From NCBI GenBank assembly GCA_023253615.1, contig JALRFZ010000705.1:1-6639 (forward strand): 6,639 bases of DNA, read 5' to 3'. The notes beneath the pieces were generated by a model that worked only from the letters and a program-made list of their open reading frames with translations, was not told the origin of the DNA and made no database searches. Position 1 is the stretch's first letter, and each line of letters begins with the position of its first letter. A program made the position numbers and the translations under genes. This DNA comes from Verrucomicrobiales bacterium (lineage in GTDB: Bacteria; Verrucomicrobiota; Verrucomicrobiia; Verrucomicrobiales; DEV007). This document shows positions 1 to 5,921 of this stretch, one piece after another.

Positions 1-712
1 AGGCGATCACCGTGCCGCCGTCGTAGATGATGCGGCCCGCTTCGTTGCCAAGGAGATTCGCGTAAACATAACCACACGCGAAGGCCCGGGATCCCTCGAG
101 CACGAAACGCTCGCGGACGCGTTGTTTGCCGAAGGCGAAATGGCTCGCGCTCGGATTGAAAATCAGATCGACGCCGCGACGGGCGAGACGGGTGCCGGGA
201 CGATCCGCGACCCAGGCATCCTCACAGATCTCAAAGCCCAGCCTTACTCCGCCCAAATCGAAGACGAGATCGCCGAGCGGCACCTCGCGTCCGCCGAGCC
301 GGATCCGCTCGATCCGGCCCTCGGGCCAGGCTTTGAACCAGCGTGGCTCGTAGTGGAGACCGTCGCCGGCGAGATTCTGTTTGGCGACGAAACCCTCGAT
401 CACTCCATCGACGATCACCGCGACGACATTGTAGACCGATCCCTCGAACCAGAGTGGCAGGCCCACCGCGACGACGAGACCGCCGCATTCCGGAGCGAGT
501 TCGCGCAACGAGGCGAGGGCGCGCTCGCCGACTTCGGGGGAAAGAAAAAAGTCCTCGCAGCCGTAGCCGGTCAGGGCGAGTTCCGGCAGGCAGAGCCAGC
601 CGATCCCCAGATCGCGGGCCTCGGAGACGGCGGCGAGGGCGCGGCGGCGGTTGCCGGTCCAGTCGAGCGGGGTCTGATTGAGCGCGGCGGCGCCGGCGAC
701 GAGGCGGTTCAT
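1..712 (-). CDS. nadE: Glutamine-dependent NAD+ synthetase, N-terminal glutaminase domain (partial, 3' end outside window)
   Basis: The enzyme makes NAD+ from deamido-NAD+ with ATP, using ammonia released from glutamine by its N-terminal nitrilase-type domain; it is cytoplasmic. The visible part is the first 237 residues, starting at the ATG at 712-710 (MNRLVAGAAALNQ). The three nitrilase catalytic residues are all present: Glu44 in the motif PELALTGYGCED, Lys111 in AKQNLAGDGLHYEP, and Cys163 in FEICEDAW. NPSASHF (186-192) is the usual segment after the Cys. GYGCED and GDGLHYEPRWF are typical of NAD synthetases rather than of generic amidohydrolases. The ATP-pyrophosphatase synthetase domain, expected to follow, lies outside the window, so its presence is inferred. 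A stand-alone nitrilase-family amidase is the alternative. The gene diverges from pyrD, and no clear Shine-Dalgarno precedes the ATG. Confidence 0.88.
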   Translation of the reverse strand, partial: MNRLVAGAAALNQTPLDWTGNRRRALAAVSEARDLGIGWLCLPELALTGYGCEDFFLSPEVGERALASLRELAPECGGLVVAVGLPLWFEGSVYNVVAVIVDGVIEGFVAKQNLAGDGLHYEPRWFKAWPEGRIERIRLGGREVPLGDLVFDLGGVRLGFEICEDAWVADRPGTRLARRGVDLIFNPSASHFAFGKQRVRERFVLEGSRAFACGYVYANLLGNEAGRIIYDGGTVIA

Positions 713-723
713 GGGGGTGATCG

Positions 724-746
724 GATACGTTCCGTCACGATACGTT
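724..746. repeat. Direct repeat GATACGTT x2 in the divergent nadE/pyrD intergenic region
   Basis: GATACGTT occurs at 724-731 and again at 739-746, with a 15-bp period; the similarity extends as GATACGTTCCG and GATACGTTTCCG. It lies 12-34 bp upstream of the nadE start codon and 63 bp or more upstream of pyrD. Two copies near 1.5 helical turns apart in a divergent promoter region could be a regulator site or part of the nadE promoter, but no known operator is recognised and chance is possible. Confidence 0.3.
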
Positions 747-774
747 TCCGGGCAACGGGGAGTTTTCGAGGGAC

Positions 775-803
775 TTGCCCGCCCGCGGAACCCGGTCTAT
801 TCG
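775..803 (+). promoter_or_regulatory. Possible pyrD promoter giving a leaderless transcript
   Basis: TTGCCC (775-780, 4 of 6 to the -35 consensus) is followed after 17 bp by TATTCG (798-803, weak -10). Transcription would be expected to begin around 809-810, which is the pyrD ATG itself. The lack of a Shine-Dalgarno sequence upstream of that ATG fits a leaderless message. The -10 match is poor, so this is tentative. Confidence 0.25.
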
Positions 804-808
804 TGCCC

Positions 809-1852
809 ATGCCCGATCTCTATCCGCTCGCGCGGCGTCTCCTCTTCTCCCTCGACGCCGAAAAGGCCCACCACGTCACCCTCGCGATGATGCGCGCGGC
901 CGATGCCACCGGTCTGCTCGGATGCCTGACTGGGTCGAATGCCTCATCCAACCCTGTTGAGTCCGCCGTGGAAGTGATGGGATTGAAGTTTCCCAACCGC
1001 GTCGGCCTCGCCGCGGGGCTCGACAAGACCGGCTCCGCCGTGCATGCCTTCGGCGAGATCGGCTTCGGACACGTCGAGATCGGCACGGTGACGCCGCGTC
1101 CGCAACCGGGCAACGACAAGCCGCGCCTGTTCCGTCTCAAGGAGCACGAGGCCATCATCAACCGCATGGGCTTCAACAATCCGGGAGTGGAGGGGATGCT
1201 CGTGAATCTCTCCTATTCGCGGAAGGATTTCCGCGGCATCCTCGGGATCAACATCGGCAAGAACGCCGTGACCCCCGCCGAGGAGGCGATCGGCGATTAC
1301 CTGCTCTGCCTCGAGGGCGTCTATGGTGCCGCCGACTACATCACTGCAAACCTGTCCTCACCGAACACCAAAGGATTGCGCGACCTGCAGAACGCCGACA
1401 CTTGCCGCGAGCTGATCCATCGGCTCCAGGAAAAGCGCGATGCGGTGAAGCCGGATCATGGTGGCAAACACGTGCCTTTGGTCATCAAGATCGCGCCGGA
1501 TCTCTCCGATGAATCGATCGCCGATCTCGCGAAGGTTTTCAGCGAGACGCGGATCGATGGCGTCATCACCACGAACACGACGATCTCGCGCGAGGCCGTC
1601 GCGGGTCACGCTCTCGCCAACGAGGCGGGTGGACTCAGTGGAGCGCCCCTCACGACCGCCTCCACCGCCGTGCTCGCGCGCCTGCGCTCCGAACTCGATC
1701 CCGCCATTCCCATCATCGGGTCAGGAGGGGTGATGACCGCCGAAGACGCCCGGGCGAAATTCGAAGCCGGCGCCGCCCTCGTCCAGGTCTACACCGGGCT
1801 CGTCTATCGGGGGCCGAGGCTCGTGCGGGAGATTGCGGCTTTGGGGGTGTGA
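809..1852 (+). CDS. pyrD: Dihydroorotate dehydrogenase, class 2 (quinone-dependent)
   Basis: It oxidises dihydroorotate to orotate, the fourth step of pyrimidine synthesis, passing electrons through FMN to membrane quinones. The product is 347 residues, close to the usual class 2 length. An N-terminal amphipathic stretch (about 1-40, LYPLARRLLFSLDAEKAHH) is the class 2 membrane- and quinone-binding helix pair. FMN and substrate elements follow: GLAAGLDK with Lys73, NRMGFNN (118-124), GINIGKN (146-152), NLSSPNT (181-187) with Ser184 as the class 2 catalytic base, VIKIAPD with Lys227, TTNTT (254-258), GSGGV (304-308) and YTGLVYRG (328-335). The reading frame stays open upstream to 122, but that part is antisense to nadE; homology begins at the ATG at 809. 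A GTG at 803 is also possible. Neither start has a Shine-Dalgarno. The Fic gene follows after 19 bp and may be co-transcribed. Confidence 0.95.
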   Translation: MPDLYPLARRLLFSLDAEKAHHVTLAMMRAADATGLLGCLTGSNASSNPVESAVEVMGLKFPNRVGLAAGLDKTGSAVHAFGEIGFGHVEIGTVTPRPQPGNDKPRLFRLKEHEAIINRMGFNNPGVEGMLVNLSYSRKDFRGILGINIGKNAVTPAEEAIGDYLLCLEGVYGAADYITANLSSPNTKGLRDLQNADTCRELIHRLQEKRDAVKPDHGGKHVPLVIKIAPDLSDESIADLAKVFSETRIDGVITTNTTISREAVAGHALANEAGGLSGAPLTTASTAVLARLRSELDPAIPIIGSGGVMTAEDARAKFEAGAALVQVYTGLVYRGPRLVREIAALGV

Positions 1853-1871
1853 GCGAACATCCAACCATCCC

Positions 1872-2843
1872 ATGGCCGAGTCCTACGAACCACCCTTTTC
1901 GCTGACGCCGGCCATCCTCGATCTCGTCGCGCAGATCGCGGAAGAGGCCGGAAGGCTCGGGCTGGGTCGTGCCGGAGCGATCGCCCCTCGGCTTCGTCGT
2001 GAAAACCGGATCCGCAGCATCCAGGCCTCGCTCGCCATCGAAAACAACAGCCTCAGCCTCGAGCAAGTCACCGCCGTGGTTGCCGGGAAACGCATCCTCG
2101 GCCCGGCCCGCGAAGTGCTCGAAGTGAAGAATGCCTTCTCGGCATATGAAAAACTGACGGAATGGAAACCGCATTCGTCGCGCGATCTCCTTGCCGCGCA
2201 CGGGATCCTGATGAAAGGACTGGCGGAATTCCCCGGGCAATATCGGAAGGGCGCGGTCGGCATCGCGAAGGGCGACCGGATCGTCCATCTCGCGCCGCCC
2301 GCGAGCCGGGTCCCCGTCTTGATGAAAGACCTCCTCGCGTGGCTCCGGCGCACGAAGGTGCATCCGCTCGTCGCGAGTTGCGTTTTTCACTACGAGCTCG
2401 AGTTCATCCATCCCTTCGACGATGGGAACGGACGGATCGGACGACTCTGGCAAACCCTGATCCTCAGCCACTGGAAGGCACCGCTGGCGTGGCTCCCGGT
2501 CGAGCCGGTGATCCGTGAGCGCCAGGCCGCTTACGACGAGGCTCTCGCCGCGTCCGACCGCGCAGGACAGTCGACTCCCTTTCTCGTGTTCCTCCTGACC
2601 GCTCTCCGTGATGCGATGCTGGAACTCACGCCGACCGACCAAGTCAGCGACCAAGTTGCGGCACTCCTCAAACATCTCGGAAACCGGACCCTCGGAGCCA
2701 CTGAGTTGATGGCGGCGATGGGTCTGAATCATCGCCCGACCTTCCGGAAAAACTATCTGACGCCGGCGCTTGAAGGCGGATGGATCGAGCGCACCCTCCC
2801 CGACACGCCGAACAGCCCGAGACAGAAATACCGGAAGCGTTGA
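1872..2843 (+). CDS. Fic family protein (AMP transferase) with N-terminal inhibitory motif and C-terminal winged-helix-like region
   Basis: Fic proteins usually transfer AMP from ATP to hydroxyl side chains of target proteins. This 323-residue protein has the complete catalytic motif HPFDDGNGRIGR at 180-191, with His180 as the base and Asp184 and the GNGR loop for Mg2+ and phosphates. Upstream, SLAIEN (53-58) fits the (S/T)xxxE(G/N) inhibitory helix, with Glu57 predicted to block productive ATP binding. That is the class II, self-inhibited arrangement. Residues about 255-323 (TDQVSDQVAALLKHLG onward, with LGATELMAAMGL and ending basic) look like a winged-helix domain, common at the C-terminus of these proteins. 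The ATG at 1872 is preferred; a TTG at 1833 in the same frame overlaps pyrD. There is no obvious Shine-Dalgarno. The gene sits 19 bp after pyrD, with no partner antitoxin gene. The target is unknown, and the placement beside pyrD does not by itself imply a role in pyrimidine metabolism. Confidence 0.92.
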   Translation: MAESYEPPFSLTPAILDLVAQIAEEAGRLGLGRAGAIAPRLRRENRIRSIQASLAIENNSLSLEQVTAVVAGKRILGPAREVLEVKNAFSAYEKLTEWKPHSSRDLLAAHGILMKGLAEFPGQYRKGAVGIAKGDRIVHLAPPASRVPVLMKDLLAWLRRTKVHPLVASCVFHYELEFIHPFDDGNGRIGRLWQTLILSHWKAPLAWLPVEPVIRERQAAYDEALAASDRAGQSTPFLVFLLTALRDAMLELTPTDQVSDQVAALLKHLGNRTLGATELMAAMGLNHRPTFRKNYLTPALEGGWIERTLPDTPNSPRQKYRKR

Positions 2844-2850
2844 TGCGGGC

Positions 2851-2878
2851 TTGTCCCCGCCACACTTTCCGGGATAAT
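2851..2878 (+). promoter_or_regulatory. Sigma70-like promoter for the acetylation gene pair
   Basis: TTGTCC (2851-2856, 4 of 6 to TTGACA) and GATAAT (2873-2878, 5 of 6 to TATAAT) are separated by 16 bp in the 64-bp gap after the Fic gene. Transcription would start near 2885, giving a leader of about 20-25 nt before the TTG start at 2908. It is the best promoter match noticed among the gaps between genes. Confidence 0.5.
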
Positions 2879-2907
2879 GATCGGCCGTCGCCACCGGCCC
2901 GGATCGC

Positions 2908-4320
2908 TTGGTCTTCAGCTCGCACATCTTCCTGTTCTGGTTCCTGCCGCTCGCGCTGCTGCTCTATTACGTCGTGCCGGCGCGGGCGCGGTCCCTCGTT
3001 CTCACCTTGGAGAGCTACGTCTTTTATGGATGGTGGAATCCGTGGTTCACCCTCTTGATGCTGGTCTCGACCCTCATCGATTACGTCTGCGGACATTTCA
3101 TCACCCGGCCGAAGGCCACGCCGCGCGGGCGCAAGACCGCGCTGGTCGCGTCGGTCTGCTCGAACCTCGCCATTCTCGGATTCTTCAAATACGCGCTCTT
3201 TTTCTCGGAGAATCTCGGCAAGGTCGCCACGGTTTTCGGTCTGGGCGAAGTGCCATTGCCGGAGTTCCTCAGCCACATCGTCCTGCCGGTGGGGATCTCG
3301 TTCTACACCTTCCAGTCGATGAGTTATGCGATCGATCTCTATCGCGGCCACGCGGAGCGGGCGCGGAGTTTCATCGATTTCGCCTGTTACGTGTCGATGT
3401 TTCCGCAACTCGTCGCGGGACCGATCGTGCGCTACGGCACCGTCGCGGAGCAACTGCGCGAGCGCACCCATTCGCTCGAGGGGTTTGTCGCGGGCCTGAC
3501 GCGTTTCAACTATGGCTTCGCCAAAAAGATCCTCCTCGCCAATCCGATGGGCCGCATCGCCGACCTCGCCTTCGAAGCGGGCTCACCCGGTGCCCCCGTC
3601 GCCTGGGCCGGCATCCTCGCCTATGCGCTGCAGATCTATTTCGATTTCTCGGCCTACTCCGACATGGCCGTGGGCCTCGGACGGATGATGGGTTTCCGCT
3701 TTCCGGAGAACTTCAATTCGCCCTATCGATCGACGAGCCTCACCGAATTCTGGCGTCGCTGGCACATCTCGCTCTCGACCTTCCTGCGCGACTATCTCTA
3801 CATCCCGCTCGGCGGGAACCGGATGGGCTCGGCCAGGACCTACCTGAATCTGCTTCTCGTCATGCTCATCGGCGGACTCTGGCACGGAGCGCAGTGGACC
3901 TTCGTGATCTGGGGCGGGCTGCACGGACTCGTGCTCGCGCTCGAACGCCTGGGGAAAAACGTGCTCAAGATCTCCTTGCCGCGTCCTCTCGGCTGGGTCG
4001 CGACGACTTTGGTGATTTTGTCAGGCTGGGTTTTCTTCCGTTCGCCCGATCTGGCGACGGCCCTCGGCTATTTCGCCGCGCTCGGCGGAGCTGGCGGTGG
4101 GACGGAAGCGGCCGAAGTGCTCGATGCCGTCGTTTTCACCCCGCTGAATCTCGCGCAGCTCGCGGGCTGTGCTGCGGTGGCGTGGTTCCTACCGAATTCG
4201 GGGTCCTTCCTCCGTCGCCTCGATGGTTGGAAAATCGCCCTGGGTCTCGGTCTGCTTTTTGCCGGTGTCCGGGTGATGGCGCTGCAGGGCTTCAATCCCT
4301 TCCTCTACTTCCAGTTCTGA
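2908..4320 (+). CDS. MBOAT family O-acyltransferase, AlgI-like (polysaccharide O-acetylation)
   Basis: This is a multi-pass inner-membrane protein of 470 residues, the typical AlgI length. In the AlgI and PatA systems the family takes acetyl groups from a cytoplasmic donor and hands them across the membrane to a periplasmic acetyltransferase. Hallmarks seen are FYGWWNP (39-45), PVGISFYTFQSMSYAIDLYRG (127-147), PQLVAGPIVRY (166-176), QIYFDFSAYSDMAVGLG (242-258), FWRRWHISLSTFLRDYLYIPLGG (281-303), and the family's invariant His326 in GGLWHGAQW. Around ten hydrophobic segments run through the chain. The start is the TTG at 2908: it gives MVFSSHIFLFWFLPL, the usual family N-terminus, and no other standard start lies between it and the in-frame stop at 2878-2880. 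An ATG at 2877 is out of frame. The downstream SGNH gene begins one base after the stop, so the two are almost surely co-transcribed. The acetylated substrate (alginate or another exopolysaccharide) cannot be told from the sequence. Confidence 0.93.
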   Translation: MVFSSHIFLFWFLPLALLLYYVVPARARSLVLTLESYVFYGWWNPWFTLLMLVSTLIDYVCGHFITRPKATPRGRKTALVASVCSNLAILGFFKYALFFSENLGKVATVFGLGEVPLPEFLSHIVLPVGISFYTFQSMSYAIDLYRGHAERARSFIDFACYVSMFPQLVAGPIVRYGTVAEQLRERTHSLEGFVAGLTRFNYGFAKKILLANPMGRIADLAFEAGSPGAPVAWAGILAYALQIYFDFSAYSDMAVGLGRMMGFRFPENFNSPYRSTSLTEFWRRWHISLSTFLRDYLYIPLGGNRMGSARTYLNLLLVMLIGGLWHGAQWTFVIWGGLHGLVLALERLGKNVLKISLPRPLGWVATTLVILSGWVFFRSPDLATALGYFAALGGAGGGTEAAEVLDAVVFTPLNLAQLAGCAAVAWFLPNSGSFLRRLDGWKIALGLGLLFAGVRVMALQGFNPFLYFQF

Positions 4321-4321
4321 G

Positions 4322-5857
4322 ATGAAGAATCCCTACGAACACGACTGGCTCGAGGACGTGGTGCGCGTCGGCAGGATCGGGCAATGGATCGCCCTGGTCG
4401 TCTTTCTCCTCTTTCTCATCGTGCCGGCGGCATCCCTGCTCGTCCCTTCGCTGCGCCCCGATCCGACGGCCGTGCCGGCAAGCTCACTCAAGGACCGCCT
4501 CACCGCCTGGGAGGATTCGGCGAAGACCCTGCCTCTCCTCGGGCAATGGCGTCGGAGCGATCAGGCCCGGGTGACGAGCAGCCTCGGGTCTGGCAATGCG
4601 AAGGTCTTCGCCGGAGTAGACGGCTGGCTTTACTACCGTCCCGATCTCGAGGCCATCACGGGGAAAGGCCCCGGTCATCTCGAGCCTCCCTCCGTCGCCC
4701 GGGAAAGGGCGGCGACCTCGTGGCAACCGCCCTTGCCGGTGATCCGCGATTTCGCCGGGCAACTGGCTGAGCGCGGGATCACGCTCGTCTTCGTGCCCGT
4801 GCCGACGAAACCGATGGTCTGCCGCGAAGGGCTCGGGCTGGAGCCGGGCATCTCGATCCCGCCCGCGTGGAGTCGCGTCGCGAATGATCTCGCCGCCGCC
4901 GGGATCGGTTTTGTCGATCTGTTCCCTTTGATCGAATCGCGTGGTGCCGATGAGGATCGATTCCTGAAACAGGACACCCACTGGACCCCCGGGACGATGG
5001 CGGCGGTCGCCCGCGAGGTGGCGGCCAGGGTTTTGAACGGCCCGCCCGCCGGGCGGAGGGAGGTGGAAACGCTGGTCCGCGAGGGCTTCGGAGATCTCAC
5101 CGGCATGCTCGATCTCGACGGGCGGCGCGAGACCTTGTTTTCTCCCGAGCGGGTCGAGCTGCGGAGACCCGCCCTTCCCGCCGCGGGCGGCGCGGCCGAC
5201 GTGGTTTTGTTAGGCGACAGTTTCGTGAATGTCTTCGACGATCCGGCGCTCGGCTTCGCCGATGAGGGCGGGGCATCGACCGGGGCCGGGTTCGCCCCGC
5301 ATCTCGCCGCCGCCCTCGGTCGTCCGGTGGAGACGATCGCGATCAATGGCGGCGGCGCGAGCGCCGTCCGCGAGGCCTTCGCGCGCCTCCCCGCGGAGAG
5401 CCTTTCCAGCGTCAAAACCGTCGTGTGGGTGCTCTCCGCGCGGGACGTCCTCCTCCCCGAGACCCCGGCCCGCCGCGCCGGGATCGAGTGGCGTCCGGTG
5501 GTCCTGCCAAAGACCGCCGCGGGACCGGTCGCACCGGTGGAAAGCGCCGCGCGGGAGCTGGTGGGCACGCTCCGCGAGCGCTCCCGGATCGAGGATCCCG
5601 CCCAGACGCCCTATGCCGAGGCGGTTTTTTCCTGCGTCTTCGAAGACGACCGGGGCGGCGAGCATTTCGTCTTCCTCTGGGGTTTCCGGAACCGCCGTCT
5701 CGAGCCGGCCTCCGCGCTGGAGGTGGGACGGCGTTACCGACTGACGATCAGCTCCTTCGAGGACAACGCGGCGGCACGGCGCGCGACACGGCTCGATGAT
5801 TTGTTCCGCCCGGATCTGATGCCCGTCTTTGCCGAATCCTTCGAGCCGGCCGGTTAG
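4322..5857 (+). CDS. Membrane-anchored SGNH-type O-acetyltransferase, AlgJ/AlgX-like
   Basis: This is the likely partner of the MBOAT protein, placing acetyl groups on an exported polysaccharide on the outer side of the inner membrane. It has 511 residues. One hydrophobic segment (about 20-42) follows an N-terminal cytoplasmic stub and has no clear cleavage site, suggesting a membrane anchor. The AlgX/AlgJ signature runs through the chain: GVDGWLYYRPDL (98-109), FVPVPTKPMV (157-166), FLKQDTHWTP (214-223) and VVLLGDSFVNVF (294-305). The predicted catalytic triad is Ser300 (GDSF), Asp218 and His220 (DTHW), matching the arrangement known in AlgX. Residues about 405-511 form a further strand-rich region (FVFLWGFRNRRL, YRLTISSFED) whose fold I cannot name. 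The ATG at 4322 is one base after the MBOAT stop and lacks a strong Shine-Dalgarno, so translational coupling is likely. Substrate is unknown. Confidence 0.88.
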   Translation: MKNPYEHDWLEDVVRVGRIGQWIALVVFLLFLIVPAASLLVPSLRPDPTAVPASSLKDRLTAWEDSAKTLPLLGQWRRSDQARVTSSLGSGNAKVFAGVDGWLYYRPDLEAITGKGPGHLEPPSVARERAATSWQPPLPVIRDFAGQLAERGITLVFVPVPTKPMVCREGLGLEPGISIPPAWSRVANDLAAAGIGFVDLFPLIESRGADEDRFLKQDTHWTPGTMAAVAREVAARVLNGPPAGRREVETLVREGFGDLTGMLDLDGRRETLFSPERVELRRPALPAAGGAADVVLLGDSFVNVFDDPALGFADEGGASTGAGFAPHLAAALGRPVETIAINGGGASAVREAFARLPAESLSSVKTVVWVLSARDVLLPETPARRAGIEWRPVVLPKTAAGPVAPVESAARELVGTLRERSRIEDPAQTPYAEAVFSCVFEDDRGGEHFVFLWGFRNRRLEPASALEVGRRYRLTISSFEDNAAARRATRLDDLFRPDLMPVFAESFEPAG

Positions 5858-5887
5858 GGTTTTGTGTTTGAAAAATCCGGTCCGGCT
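5844..5887 (+). other. Inverted repeat spanning the SGNH gene stop codon
   Basis: AGCCGGCCGG (5844-5853) can pair with CCGGTCCGGCT (5877-5887) if one T is bulged. The 23-nt loop contains the TAG stop and an AT-rich stretch. No run of T follows, so it does not look like a standard intrinsic terminator; a partial terminator, an mRNA-stabilising hairpin or chance are all possible. It lies between the acetylation pair and the sulfatase. Confidence 0.3.
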
Positions 5888-5921
5888 TGCCATCGCGGGA
5901 GGAAAATGCGAATCTCGCGCC

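Noticed and set aside
122..808. Open reading frame upstream of and in frame with pyrD, which would give a 576-residue protein
   Set aside because: It lies antisense to the clear nadE coding sequence, has no class 2 DHODH homology before the ATG at 809, and reads as low-complexity charged sequence typical of high-GC antisense frames.
1872..2843. Fic gene as half of a toxin-antitoxin pair
   Set aside because: No small antitoxin gene lies on either side; the inhibitory motif is inside the Fic protein itself, which fits class II rather than a class I pair.
2845..2860. Short inverted repeat GCGGG...CCCGC after the Fic gene as a terminator
   Set aside because: Only a 5-bp stem, no T-run follows, and it overlaps the predicted -35 element.
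1713..2927. Long minus-strand reading frame (404 residues) opposite pyrD end and the Fic gene
   Set aside because: The plus strand holds an unmistakable Fic protein; the minus frame shows no recognisable domain and is rich in Arg, Gly and Asp as expected for a GC-rich shadow.
2877..4325. Plus-strand frame of 482 residues beginning at an ATG within the promoter region
   Set aside because: It overlaps the MBOAT gene in another frame and is Arg/His-rich without membrane segments; the MBOAT frame has all family motifs.
4675..5568. Minus-strand reading frame (297 residues) opposite the SGNH gene
   Set aside because: Ser/Arg/Pro/Ala-rich with no domain; the plus strand encodes the AlgX-like protein with its catalytic motifs.
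5868..5896. TTGAAA as a -35 for a separate sulfatase promoter
   Set aside because: The -35 match is good, but the sequence 17 bp downstream (CATCGC) is a poor -10, and no better one lies at an allowed spacing.
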